Below are positions 1-8,401 of a stretch of 64,000 nt of DNA, piece by piece. The notes under the pieces are model-generated. The model searched no databases. It saw only the letters and a list, made by a program, of their open reading frames with translations, and was not told the origin of the DNA. Made by a program: the position numbers and the translations under genes. Each line of letters begins with the position of its first letter. Within the stretch, counting starts at the first letter, position 1. The DNA comes from Brevibacillus thermoruber 423 (GTDB lineage Bacteria > Bacillota > Bacilli > Brevibacillales > Brevibacillaceae): the NCBI RefSeq assembly GCF_000454065.1, contig NZ_KE695650.1:1-64000 (forward strand), written 5' to 3'.

Positions 1-52
1 CAACAAAAATCGCCGGGTGGGTCAATTCAAAACCGGCGATGGTGGGTCAAAG
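1..52 (-). repeat. Transposon-end remnant, IS21-like repeated motif
   Basis: Read on the minus strand, this stretch repeats a unit ending in TTGACCCAC followed by a CCGGCGAT-type block. A closely similar stretch of about 40 bases occurs in the opposite orientation at 8402-8455. Tandem terminal repeats of this sort are typical of IS21-family ends, but no istA or istB gene is present, so the family is a guess. The repeat cuts into the end of the neighbouring MocR fragment. Confidence 0.45.
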
Positions 53-378
53 TAAAGTCGGCGTTGACATCAATCATAGGAAGTTGTTCCATGTTACATA
101 CTTGAATGAGCTCTTGACGTCGTTTTTCTGACAGTAAAATCCCCGTTGGATTATGAAAACAAGGGATGGAGTATAAAATCACTCTGCCTCGCTGTTTTTT
201 TGATACGGAAACGGCGTTGGGCAATAGGCCATGTTCATCTATCGGGAGACCGGTAAGCTTCATCCCTGCTGATTGAAACACCTGCAGAGAATAAAGATAG
301 GAAGGGTTTTCAAGTAAAACGGTTGATCCTCTGTGCAGCAGCCCAACTGAAATCAAATGTAAAGCCTGTAACGACCCA
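27..378 (-). pseudogene. MocR-type regulator / class I-II aminotransferase fragment
   Basis: The minus-strand reading frame carries SGSLQALHLISVGLLHRG, ENPSYLYSLQVFQ and PCFHNPTGILLSEKRR, the core of the aminotransferase-like domain of MocR/GntR regulators (the HNPTG block lies near the PLP pocket). No HTH domain, no PLP-lysine region and no start are present. The 3' side runs into a transposon-end repeat at about position 50. The 5' side ends abruptly near 378, where an EamA transporter fragment begins on the other strand. MocR regulators are often divergent from EamA exporters, so an internal deletion probably joined the middles of two divergent genes. Confidence 0.75.
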
Positions 379-384
379 GAAATT

Positions 385-925
385 TTTTCAGCTATTTTAG
401 CCGTTTGGTTTCTTCGTGAACGATTTGGATTATCAAGGTGGATTGGATCTATTACAAGCTTTTTTAGTCGTTTGGAACTGAGGGAGATGTTGAGTATACC
501 AGTGGAATTTTGTTCATTCTATTAGCGTCATTTTCAGAAAGTTTATATTTCGTTTTTCAAACCCGTTATGTAAAAAAAATATGGCTTTCTTGCATGTACT
601 ACCTATACGATTTGGGCGGGTACGTTTTTCATGTTCTTCTTTCTCCCAGGATTATCAAGTGAAATGACGAAACTTTCTATAGCATCAACACTTAGCATCT
701 TGTACTTAGGTCTCTTCCCTACGGTTATTCCTTATCTTGCATTAGCCTATGTAACATCACGTGTAGGGGCTTCGGAGGCAACAAGTTCCCTTTACGTAAC
801 GCCAGCTCTTGCATTTGTACTTGCATGGATGTGGCTTGGAGAGAAACCACCCCTTCTCTCTGTGATAGGAGGGGTAATCACTCTATCTGGAGTTATGTTC
901 ATTCATTTGAATGTAGACAAATTTT
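385..925 (+). pseudogene. EamA/DMT-family transporter, truncated and frameshifted
   Basis: Three frames together give a DMT drug/metabolite exporter. The first has AVWFLRERFGLSRWIGSI (from about 388). The second has EGDVEYTSGILFILLASF and SLYFVFQTRYVKK. The third has YTIWAGTFFMFFFLPGLSS followed by LYLGLFPTVIPYLALAYV and AWMWLGEKPPLLSVIGGV (631-925). The hydrophobic helices and the WLGEKP signature belong to the second EamA repeat. At least two frameshifts (about 485 and 590) and loss of the N-terminal half make it non-functional. It adjoins the MocR fragment on the opposite strand. Confidence 0.75.
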
Positions 926-959
926 CACAAATGTGCGCTACTTTTGTGACATATAGGAT

Positions 960-1205
960 GGGGCTATTAGCTACTTTTTTCAACAAAAATATGATTTGTC
1001 ACAGTTTGAAACAGGATTAATCGTATCAGTAATCAATATCAGGCCGATTTTTTTATGCTTATTTTTGGGAGTCTGATGGATAAGTATGGAGAAAAATGGG
1101 TTGTATGTTTAGACTCGAGCCGAGCAAGGGTCTAAATGGCAGCCCCTTATTACACATATTGGAATAGGGGTACTATCCGCTGTATCCTTTCTCTTTCGTG
1201 ATTGT
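960..1205 (+). pseudogene. MFS transporter fragment
   Basis: In one frame the DNA reads FFQQKYDLSQFETGLIVSV, then after a one-base shift SLMDKYGEKWVV. This is the TM1-loop-TM2 region of a major facilitator transporter, with the D-(K)-Y-G-E-(K) loop motif. Later bases encode GVLSAVSFLF-like hydrophobic sequence. Frameshifts and stops break it, and nothing of the remaining helices is visible. Confidence 0.6.
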
Positions 1206-1430
1206 TTCGTCCTTATGATCCATTTTGATGACGTTGCATCTTAAAAAAGGTAATTTCCTCCGAGATTTATTTAATGTGTATTGAGAAAAACAGGATCCTA
1301 GGTGAAAAAACGGTCGAGCGAATCAAAAGAGAAGCGGACGGGATTCAGAAGCTTGAGAAAGTAAGCGGAAAATAGAAGAAGTCTACCACGGCTGAACAAA
1401 GTTCGCTTCGCTTAGTAAGGTGTCATTAAT
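1116..1430. other. Non-coding or decayed DNA
   Basis: Apart from the tail of the MFS remnant I find no sustained coding frame here. A short stretch near 1310-1370 reads VERIKREADGIQKLEKVSGK but has no recognisable parent gene. Confidence 0.4.
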
Positions 1431-1431
1431 G

Positions 1432-1627
1432 TACTGTATTGGTTGTCGTTTAGAGAATGCTCTGCAAACAGTGCAGATTATATTACGAGAATGAATATGT
1501 GTGTTGCATCCTTGTTATTTATATTCATACAAAGCGCAGTCCAAAATTACTGAACGAGTATCAAGACATCTTCCTCGCGTTAAGAGGCTATAAAAATTCA
1601 AGTGTTAAAATCAAGAGGAAATGAAAT
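1432..1627 (+). pseudogene. HIT-family (histidine triad) protein fragment
   Basis: The first frame gives CIGCRLENALQTVQ; after a shift it continues YYENEYVCCILV. This matches the N-terminal zinc-binding C-x2-C and the EN-E-VCCILD stretch of a HIT-family hydrolase. The remaining frame (to the stop near 1627) is not HIT-like and lacks the HxHxH triad. Identification rests on this short match only. Confidence 0.45.
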
Positions 1628-1653
1628 AAACTACGAAAAATTACCAAAAATGG

Positions 1654-1682
1654 TAGACAAATATGGAAGATGTTGTTATAAT
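1654..1682 (+). promoter_or_regulatory. Sigma-A promoter for the secreted FN3-like protein
   Basis: A TAGACA -35 box (1654-1659) and a perfect TATAAT -10 box (1677-1682) are separated by exactly 17 bases. They sit 35 bases upstream of the ATG at 1718, leaving room for a short leader with a GAGGAG ribosome site. Confidence 0.75.
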
Positions 1683-1717
1683 GCAATCATGTAAAAATAA
1701 GATTGAGGAGTGAAAGA

Positions 1718-3064
1718 ATGAAAAAAGCATTATTATCATCATTAGTCGTAATGTCAACACTTTTTGCTCCAGTTAACGTTTTTGCTTATGAAAATTTTAA
1801 TTACGAGGAGTTTATTAATGATGTAAAAATCGAGACTGAAGAGAGAAAAATAACTATCTCGTGGAGCGAAATACCGGGTGCAGTGGAGTATAAAATTTAT
1901 CAAGGAGAGTCTGAAGTTTACAGCGGTACAAAAGTTAATTTCACACACGATAATTTAGAACCTGGTAAACCATATAAATATAATTTAATAGCAGTAGATT
2001 CAGAAGGTGAGAGCATAGCTAATATCATTTTGAAAACAAAAACTAATGAATCAGAAGGTTTAATCGCTAATTCTAGCAGTAGATTCCCAATTAAGGAAGT
2101 TAACGTGTCGACAATTTCAAATGGTGAATACATCAAATTTGACTGGAACGATATTTCTCAAATAGAAGAGTACGATGTAATAAAAAATGGGGAATTAATT
2201 GAGAGCATAAATGAAAGTGTATTTAATGACAAGTTGGATGGTAAAAAAGAAAGGATAGTCTATGAATTTCTTGGAAAGATACCAGTAGATGAACAAGAAA
2301 AGAAAATTAGACTATCACAAATCGAAGAGAATTTAGGTGAAATTGGTTCTGATAACAAAAACACGGAAGATCTTTTGTACGATTATGTCTCAATTATTAA
2401 AATAATTGATAAGAAGAAGTATGAGACTGACTCTGTTAGCATTAATGCAGATGATGGTGGAGACAGTGTAGACAATGTTAAAATAAGATATACAACATTT
2501 ATCGCGGATCGCTACGTGGAGAATCCAGTTCCTTATGCTCTTCGTTTAACTGGAGACGATTGGGAGGAGGAAGTCGAGTATTTTGGTGGAGACAACAGGG
2601 ATTTTGCTGTAGTCCATTCTAGATACAGAACACAAATAAATATAGAAGCAGATTTTACAGATGAAGATATTGATTTAGATAAAGATGTGGGTACAAGTAA
2701 GTTTTATGACGAGAATAAAAATCTAATACAAACTGCAAAGGCTAGCGCAAGCGGTATTAAAATGATATCAGACGACATAACTCAAGATGAGGCGTATTTT
2801 AGAATAGATCATGAAGTTGGAATTCCGTACTTAGAGGATTCGGATGAGTTTACCCCGCCTGCTATTGATTATGAGTTTACGGCTTATCTTTATAGAGAAG
2901 ACGGGGAATTTGAAATTGATGGTTGGCACGATGGTGCACCAAGCCATGAGATGTACATTTCTTTTGATGATTATGCATATGATGAACTATTTACTCATGA
3001 TCTTTACGATTTCTGGTATTTGTTTTCAGTAACTCCCAAATATTATTTTGACATCTCAAACTAA
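1718..3064 (+). CDS. Secreted protein with two FN3-like repeats and a DUF3238-like C-terminus
   Basis: The ATG at 1718 follows GAGGAG at 1705-1710 and gives 448 residues; an upstream in-frame TTG at 1703 overlaps that ribosome site and is not used. Residues 1-24 (MKKALLSSLVVMSTLFAPV, then NVFA) form a Sec signal peptide. Residues about 40-110 and 135-185 resemble fibronectin type III repeats (ISWSEIPGAVEYKIYQGES and FDWNDISQIEEYDVIKNGE). The C-terminal 220 residues contain KIRYTTFIADRYVENPVPYA and a YRTQINI block reminiscent of DUF3238 proteins. The protein is acidic and the gene AT-rich, unlike its flanks, suggesting transfer. It has its own promoter and terminator. The role is unknown; extracellular location is a good inference. 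Confidence 0.75.
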   Translation: MKKALLSSLVVMSTLFAPVNVFAYENFNYEEFINDVKIETEERKITISWSEIPGAVEYKIYQGESEVYSGTKVNFTHDNLEPGKPYKYNLIAVDSEGESIANIILKTKTNESEGLIANSSSRFPIKEVNVSTISNGEYIKFDWNDISQIEEYDVIKNGELIESINESVFNDKLDGKKERIVYEFLGKIPVDEQEKKIRLSQIEENLGEIGSDNKNTEDLLYDYVSIIKIIDKKKYETDSVSINADDGGDSVDNVKIRYTTFIADRYVENPVPYALRLTGDDWEEEVEYFGGDNRDFAVVHSRYRTQINIEADFTDEDIDLDKDVGTSKFYDENKNLIQTAKASASGIKMISDDITQDEAYFRIDHEVGIPYLEDSDEFTPPAIDYEFTAYLYREDGEFEIDGWHDGAPSHEMYISFDDYAYDELFTHDLYDFWYLFSVTPKYYFDISN

Positions 3065-3080
3065 AAATTAAATAGCTAAA

Positions 3081-3115
3081 AACTGGGATATGCTGTACTC
3101 CCAGTTAATTTTTTC
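3081..3115 (+). terminator. Rho-independent terminator after the FN3-like gene
   Basis: AACTGGGA (3081-3088) pairs with TCCCAGTT (3099-3106), followed by AATTTTTTC. It begins 17 bases after the stop codon. Confidence 0.8.
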
Positions 3116-3134
3116 TGTGAAAATCCCTTGTGTC

Positions 3135-4008
3135 TTAGTATCGAAGTAAGGGGGTGCCGGGACAAACCCTAGCCCATGAAACTAAATGGGCGGCAGTTGG
3201 GAATTGGCTCATATCTGGTCCCATTTCGGCGAAAAAAGAGTCGCAGCCGTTAGTTTTTCCACTCCAGGTGCGGATTGAAGGCGTTGTACGTTTTCTTTTG
3301 TAAGGTTGCCAAGTATTTTTTAATCTTTTGGTTAAGTGTCTGAATGACTCCTTTACAAACATAATGGGATTCCAAGACTGGCAGATGAAGATCTGATGGT
3401 GAGTGATGGTTCCAGACAGAGAGTCCGAATGGGCTTTGACTTTATTTTTCACCTTTCCTTTCATACAATCCAAGATTACGCTTTTCTCTACAAACCCTTG
3501 TACTAGAAGACGAGTAAGTAGATTGCGACCAGGGACGCCGAAGATATCAGAGTTAACTGCACCTAACTTTACGTTAGGGCTTCTAATCCCTTATGAGTTC
3601 GATTCTTTTCGGAAGTTAGAGTATCAATCAGACGAGTATGTCGCGTAATTCTCGAATATCAGCTAAGGGTACAAAACTTCTCAATTTAGCCTTGTCGTAA
3701 GAGTTTTGCGATCCATTCGGCATTGGAGCTGTCCATAATCCGTTGCGCGTTCACCAAAGTAATGTCGAAGTATCCCTCAAGAACGTTATATACGTGCTTC
3801 CAAAATACACTCCAGTGCTTTCCATCGTGACATGGGTAACTCCTTTTTCTTAGAGCCATCGTAGCATCTCAAACAAGTCACAGGTTATGGTTGGGAAGGA
3901 GCGAGTTTCACAAAAAGGAATCTCGTCTTCTTTCCCAATCAGGACGCTGACGACAATGGTTTATTGATGAACATCCACCCCTGCGCTGTGGATAAGGATC
4001 ACATCCAT
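3135..4008 (-). pseudogene. IS110-family transposase relic
   Basis: The N-terminal part (4008 down to about 3640) reads MDVILIHSAGVDVHQ, a stop, then TIVVSVLIGKEDEIPF, later LVNAQRIMDSSNAEWIAKLL. These are the DEDD-type IS110 N-terminal motifs (GVDVHKKTIVV, VNAQ-, DAEWIAKLL). The C-terminal part (about 3240-3135) reads FAEMGPDMSQFPTAAHLVSW then ARVCPG, the Transposase_20 block. The middle is scrambled, with an in-frame stop near codon 16 and several frameshifts. No clear ends are visible, as usual for this family. Inactive. Confidence 0.75.
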
Positions 4009-4336
4009 GATTATTCGCTCCTCAACATAGAAAAATCCTTGGGTGATGGATAAGCTGTAGAAAAAATCTTTCTGTTCGTAGTCACGGCTCAACTCGTATG
4101 GCTATACCGACAGTGGGGTGCGCTCAATGCTGTTCCATACAGTTTTGTTTACAGGGTCAAAACACCATTAAAACCCACGTACTCGTTCACCCAAGATTAT
4201 TCACTAGCTTGGGAAGAAACGAAGTCGAACCATTTTCATGTTGGGGTGTGGCTCAAGGAAACAAGGATGTTTTGTTTCATGATTTATCGTTCTTTTTCAT
4301 AAATTAAACAATATGACGGGGATTAGGGGGAGGAAA
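4009..4336. other. Intergenic DNA without a recognisable gene
   Basis: A 69-codon open frame at 4098-4307 has no ribosome site and no family resemblance, and its composition does not look coding. Nothing else is supported here. Confidence 0.5.
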
Positions 4337-4774
4337 ATGTTAAATAAACTCTTGTCTGCTTCATTAACATCATTTTTTTTATGCATACTACTTGCTTTTA
4401 TGGAATACACGCCTATTAACGAGCGTGATGAACTAACATATTATTTCACATTCTTTAGTTTAGTAATTATTTATTTAATATATGCATTTCCAATTACAAT
4501 TGTTGTAGGGATTCCACTTTCCTTATTAATTGAATCAATTGATAAAAAAATATTAATACACTCCAAGGTTAAGAGGTATTTAGTAAATGTTAGCTTGTTT
4601 ACTTTGGCTGGTATAACAGTGGCATTGTTTTTCTCTTTGATTAATGGCGGGAATTTTCTGAATAGGTTGTTCGATTTATATAGTTACATTATATTTATAT
4701 TCCCATCACTTCTTTTCTATCACATTTCCATTTTAATTAGATTAATAATTAAAGGTTCTGGACAAAATCATTAA
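4337..4774 (+). CDS. Small membrane protein of unknown function, 4 predicted TM helices
   Basis: The ATG at 4337 is preceded by GGGGGAGG (4326-4333), a better start than upstream in-frame codons, and gives 145 residues. Four hydrophobic segments are visible at residues about 4-22, 36-60, 81-102 and 113-135, each followed by short charged loops such as ESIDKKILIHSKVKRY. I do not recognise a family. The gene is strongly AT-rich compared with its flanks, like the other orphan membrane protein at 17,757, and lies alone between an IS110 relic and a primase relic. A small immunity-type or integral membrane protein is possible but not shown. Confidence 0.6.
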   Translation: MLNKLLSASLTSFFLCILLAFMEYTPINERDELTYYFTFFSLVIIYLIYAFPITIVVGIPLSLLIESIDKKILIHSKVKRYLVNVSLFTLAGITVALFFSLINGGNFLNRLFDLYSYIIFIFPSLLFYHISILIRLIIKGSGQNH

Positions 4775-4850
4775 ACCCTTGTTTTGCCATTCGAGAGCCC
4801 GCTCTAAGTGGAAGAATCTGTTCTAGCACGATGAACCCCTACATTACCAC

Positions 4851-5701
4851 TTGGGAAACTGGACGGGTTTCTTTTTATACTATAGGAAATCTGTTCCTGA
4901 TGTCGAAGTAACATGGATACGTGAGTACATTGACCTCCCTGTAAATCTGTGTCATCTTGGGATTACGGTTCAAAGGGAAAACCGATCGGGTGAGCATCCC
5001 TACTTGTACCCGCTTCATGGGGATACCAAACCTAGTATGTATGCCAACAGGGAAAAAGGCATCTGGTACTTTTTTTCTGCTCCATTTCTGGCGATGCTGC
5101 GGAATGGTCCGACTCATGTATGGGATGCGCTTTGGAGACGCGGTACGTAAGGTGCTAAAGGACGTCCGACGACTATTGCTAAAAGGAGATACCCGAGTCC
5201 TCTTAGCAAAACCAGGGGAGGCTTATCGCGCTTGGATTGATTGGGGAAATCCAGGAGAACCCGTAGTTAAACATTGCACAAGCGGGAGATGACCATCGTT
5301 TCAAACAAACTCCTCAAAATGCAACGACGGGAACAGGCCCATAAGTATGCTTTCGATCTTTGTCTCTCCCATGATACTCAGAACTATCTAAGAAAAAGGG
5401 GATTGGATGCCAATACTATCCGAACGTATGGCATTGGATGGGATCAGAAGACCAACAGTATCGTACTCCCCAACCGAGACGCAGTAACTGGGGATGTGTT
5501 TGGGTTAACGTACCGATCCATTGTTCCCGCTTCAAAAAAGCGATACCGCAATACGCCTGACGACAGCCTCTTTCAAAAGGGGCTGTTTTATTTAGCCTTT
5601 ATGAAGTGATGGAAGAGGAAATTCGTTGCAAGACACTCTATTTAGTAGAGGGGGGATTTGATGCGATCTTAATGAGTCAAGAGCTTCTGGTACTGGCTGC
5701 G
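4851..5701 (+). pseudogene. Phage/plasmid-type DNA primase (CHC2 zinc finger plus toprim), frameshifted and IS-interrupted
   Basis: Frame one gives PLHGDTKPSMYANREKGIWY, the CHC2 zinc-finger region of DnaG-like primases. A second frame gives MYGMRFGDAVRKVLKDVRR. A third (5274-5609) gives YLRKRGLDANTIRTYGIGW, LPNRDAVTGDVFGLTYRS and RNTPDDSLFQKGLFYLA, the catalytic-core N-terminus. A fourth gives TLYLVEGGFDAILMSQE, the toprim motif with its catalytic Glu. The zinc finger has lost cysteines (CPLH is read as YPLH), there are at least three frameshifts, and homology stops where an IS256-type end begins at 5702. It points to a lost plasmid or prophage. Confidence 0.75.
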
Positions 5702-6180
5702 GTCAATGATTTTGTGTAAACTCCAATAGCCGTTAGGCTCAGCGGAGATATGGTTGAACTCGCTCCGGAAACTGAACGGACAGTTGTAACAGAATTTGGC
5801 CCCAGTTCTGAATTCTCCCCGTCCACTTTCGTAACACATCCATGGTTGCCAGGTAGAGCATTTTGAGCAGGGCTTCGTCTGTAGGGAAAATGGCTTTTCC
5901 TTTGGTGACCTTTCTCAGTTGGCGATGGTAGCTCTCAATGACATTGGTTGTGTAGATCAGTTTGCGAATTTCGGGTGAGTACTTGAAGAAGGTGGAGATT
6001 TCCGCCCAGTTCGTACGCCAGGAACGGACAATAAGGGGGTACTTTTATCTCCACGTCTGCTCGAATTGATTCAATTCTACCAAGGCGGCTTCTTCCATAG
6101 CCGCTTTATAGAGGGCGGCTGCAGGACCGACGTGATTTTCTTCATGTCTTTATAGGAAACGAGTTGCGAATCATGCATCG
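5702..6180 (-). mobile_element. IS256-family element relic (3' part)
   Basis: From GTCAATGATTTTGTGTAAAC onward the DNA is nearly identical to the left end and transposase C-terminal coding part of the complete element at 9248-10578. The match decays after about 6120 and is lost near 6180, so about two thirds of the transposase and the other inverted repeat are missing. Small deletions and substitutions break the frame. The relic interrupts the primase pseudogene. Confidence 0.85.
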
Positions 6181-6257
6181 AGGATGCAGGATTTAGACCA
6201 GGATTGAATCGCGTGGAGTAATGAATCAAGCCCTTCTCGTCTGAGGAGGCTTTGATG

Positions 6258-6653
6258 TTAATTTAAAATAGCTAAGAATGTATCGATACGTTCTATATAT
6301 TGTTCGGACGGTTGGTATTCATCTTTTTCCCACAACCAAATCATTCGAGCGCTAACCCCGATTTTCTTTGCGAACTCCCTTTTGTTGTACCCATGATACA
6401 GTCGTGCTTTTTTGAGACGCTGGCCAAGTGTATGTTCCGGAAAGTTTTCAAAACAACCGAGGTATGCGACTGACACTCCCAATGCTTCCGACAACTTTCT
6501 AAGGTTAGGTGGGCTAACTGTTGACTTGTTTTGTTCGGCCAGACGAAGAGATCGGACACTAAGGCCGGTTGCGGCAGCAAGATCGACAAGCAGCATGTTT
6601 TTCTCTACTCGTGCACGTCTGATGCGTCCTCCGGGTGTATCATCTTCCGGCAA
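6258..6653 (-). CDS. Tandem helix-turn-helix (XRE/Cro-type) regulator, copy 1
   Basis: A 131-residue protein with two HTH_3 domains: residues about 9-62 (RIRRARVEKNMLLVDLAAAT, GLSVRSLRLAEQNK) and about 75-128 (LGQRLKKARLYHGYNKREFA, GVSARMIWLWEKDEYQPSE). The domain boundary is a linker holding LGCFENFPEH. The start is uncertain: the frame is open upstream past the TTG at 6653, and an AAGGA site precedes a CTG 12 codons earlier. A second copy at 21,562-21,957 keeps the same frame and length with many silent or conservative changes, which argues that both are under selection. The likely role is a repressor of a neighbouring mobile or defence module. Confidence 0.7.
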   Translation of the reverse strand: MPEDDTPGGRIRRARVEKNMLLVDLAAATGLSVRSLRLAEQNKSTVSPPNLRKLSEALGVSVAYLGCFENFPEHTLGQRLKKARLYHGYNKREFAKKIGVSARMIWLWEKDEYQPSEQYIERIDTFLAILN

Positions 6654-6703
6654 TGCAGGAGACAGCGATGTTTCCTTGTGAATCGAAATTTCTAGGTTGT
6701 TAT

Positions 6704-7166
6704 CTTCACGCTTGTCCCTGCGGCTTTTACGGCTCCCGCGACCAGCGCGAATGCACCTGCACGCCGCAGCAGATCCAAAAATACCGGGCCAAAATGTCCG
6801 GTCCGCTGCTTGACCGGATCGACCTGCATCTGGAAGTCCCCCGTGTGCCGGTAACGCTGCTGCAGGAGCGGCCGCAGGCGGAATCGTCCGAGGAAATCCG
6901 CCGCAGGGTGGAAGCGGCGAGAGCCATTCAATGCGAGCGTTACCGGCACCGCCCCGGTGCTCCCTTCAACAGCGCGATGAACGGAGAGGAACTGCACCGG
7001 TATGCCGGCCTGGACAGAGAAGGGCAGAAGCTGCTGCAGCTCGCTTTTGAAACGCTCGGCCTGAGCGCCCGCGCCTACAACCGGATCGTCAAGGTGGCCC
7101 GCACCTTCGTCGACCTGGCGGTACCGGACGTTGGATCGCGGGGTGAAGGGATGAGAATGGTTGCAG
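6704..7166 (+). pseudogene. comM/yifB (Mg-chelatase-like ATPase) 3' fragment, copy 1
   Basis: The frame reads HACPCGFYGSRDQRECTCTP, then LSGPLLDRIDLHLEVPRV-type sequence (here MSGPLLDRIDLHLEVPRV) and LGLSARAYNRIVKVARTF. This is the C-terminal third of the AAA+ Mg-chelatase-like competence protein ComM/YifB. The Walker motifs and N-terminal Lon-like domain are absent, and the last about 17 residues before the normal end are deleted. The fusion point lies just before HACPCGFYG (normally NPCPCGFYG). No function is expected. Confidence 0.85.
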
Positions 7167-7202
7167 AGATTGCGGTAGTGAAGAATTCAACACGAATGTG
7201 AA

Positions 7203-8027
7203 GTGACTGTCTGGCCGAACGGTGTTTTTGACCCTTCCAGCTTTACAATTATTGATTTGACCCGACAACTGGATCATACGGATTTCGCCATTTTTGTGTT
7301 CCATCCCGACGACGAAATGAATATTAGAGGGGAGCAATCTACGGCGGTAAGGGACAACGTTCTGTTTGAATTTGGATTGTTCATCGGTCGTCTGGGGGTG
7401 GAAAGGGTATTTTATGTTCTTCCGCGGAGTAAAAGGAACAGAATCCACATACCGACTGATTTAATTGGAGTTACACCGGGCATCTACGAAGATGACCGAC
7501 GAGATGGTAACCTGGTCTCAGCAGTCAATGCATTTTGTAACCAGTTCCGTAGGATTGCAGATCGACTTGGGCCATTGAACAATGTTCATTTGACGGAAAG
7601 AGTAAATAAACTCGAATCTCATGCACGTTTTCTGTATTATTTGTTGCAATGGTCGAAGAGATCCGACATACAATACAATCAGATCATGTCTGCTTTTAAA
7701 GACGAGTTTGAAACGGTTCCGCCGTTCAACAAAAAGAAGGCTGTGACGTTATTCCGTCTTACGGATGACGAAAAGGGGCTGGAGCAGATCGGGTGTGCGG
7801 GAATGGTTAGAGACGAGAAGGTTTTCTTTTCTCTAGACCATAACGAGAACCACCCGGAAAACCAAAGTTTTGTGGTACACGCTTACCACTACGGTTACGG
7901 GTTATTCGAAACCGGTAAAAGAGTTTGGATGCAAGATGAATTCATCTATACTCGACGGATTGCTGATCGATATGTAATTTATTTCCATTTCCTGGCGGAC
8001 CAAACCGTTATTTGTAGGCTTCGATGA
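7203..8027 (+). CDS. TIR-like nucleotide-binding effector (PF10137/Cap12 type), probably 5'-truncated
   Basis: From a GTG at 7203 the frame gives 274 residues. Residues 1-130 match the TIR-like domain of predicted nucleotide-binding and CBASS/Cap12-type proteins: VTVWPNGVF, DHTDFAIFVFHPDD, IRGEQSTAVRDNVLFEFGLF, IHIPTDLIGVTPGIYEDDR and a DGNL block. In that family the domain depletes NAD upon phage sensing. Normal members begin about 35 residues earlier with an SSVEG-type first strand; here the frame upstream (QHECE) runs into a stop inside the comM fragment, and no ribosome site precedes the GTG. Residues 140-274 are an uncharacterised C-terminal region, perhaps the sensor. Truncation may have inactivated it. 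Confidence 0.7.
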   Translation: MTVWPNGVFDPSSFTIIDLTRQLDHTDFAIFVFHPDDEMNIRGEQSTAVRDNVLFEFGLFIGRLGVERVFYVLPRSKRNRIHIPTDLIGVTPGIYEDDRRDGNLVSAVNAFCNQFRRIADRLGPLNNVHLTERVNKLESHARFLYYLLQWSKRSDIQYNQIMSAFKDEFETVPPFNKKKAVTLFRLTDDEKGLEQIGCAGMVRDEKVFFSLDHNENHPENQSFVVHAYHYGYGLFETGKRVWMQDEFIYTRRIADRYVIYFHFLADQTVICRLR

Positions 8028-8096
8028 AGTGTTTTATAATGTAAATGAGGACATTTTGAGCTCACTTCATGAGTTCTTAAAAGGAGAGGCGATTGT

Positions 8097-8272
8097 ATGA
8101 ATAGAGCTGAGATCGCCAAAAAAGCGGTGGAAAAACGCAGAAACTCAGGGAAACTTATGGAAATGTTCGCTTTGTCGGTCCTTCCGTAACAGGCTCCCCT
8201 TACTTTAGAATCGTGGCATCGGGTAACGGAAAAGTGGAGTATGGTCCTCCGAGCTATGTAAAAAAGCGTTAA
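8097..8272 (+). pseudogene. Small basic protein (about 58 aa) with one frameshift
   Basis: ATG at 8097 follows AAAAGGAGAGG. The frame starts MNRAEIAKKAVEKRRNSGK and, as it stands, ends after 30 codons. A one-base shift near 8155 continues TYGNVRFVGPSVTGSP, VASGNGKVEYGPPSYVKKR and ends at the stop at 8272, directly before a terminator. Both halves look coding and are joined by a single indel, so this is probably one small gene with a frameshift or a sequencing error. It lies 69 bases after the TIR-like gene in the same direction. The family is not recognised. Confidence 0.5.
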
Positions 8273-8285
8273 GTCGTAACAATTC

Positions 8286-8316
8286 AGCCCATCTTGTAAG
8301 GAGATGGGCTTTCTTA
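8286..8316 (+). terminator. Rho-independent terminator after the TIR/small-gene unit
   Basis: AGCCCATC (8286-8293) pairs with GATGGGCT (8303-8310) and is followed by TTCTT. It closes the transcription unit holding the TIR-like and small genes. Confidence 0.7.
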
Positions 8317-8337
8317 TGTTCGACGGGTAGTCGCGTC

Positions 8338-8359
8338 CTCACGCGTAAGTGCGTGAGGC
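8338..8359. repeat. Short inverted repeat
   Basis: CCTCACGC and GTGCGTGAGG face each other across a few bases, giving a strong hairpin without a T-run. Its role is unknown; it lies just left of the transposon-end remnant. Confidence 0.4.
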
Positions 8360-8401
8360 ACTATTATATACAGGAGTCACGTTATGTCAACTCCGACTTA
8401 T

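Larger units (their letters stand above)
6224..7222. repeat. Duplicated module, copy 1 (HTH gene, comM 3' fragment, TIR-gene edge)
   Basis: This segment and 21,525-22,565 share the same order and sequence: a terminator-like hairpin, a minus-strand double-HTH gene, a head-to-head comM 3' fragment, and a final shared stretch ending CTGTCTGGCCGAACGG. The comM parts are about 90 percent identical by eye; the HTH genes differ more. After the shared end, copy 1 runs into a TIR-like gene and copy 2 into unrelated DNA. Confidence 0.8.

Noticed and set aside
4098-4307. A 69-codon frame between the IS110 relic and the membrane-protein gene
   Set aside because: No start signal, no homology, and low coding character.
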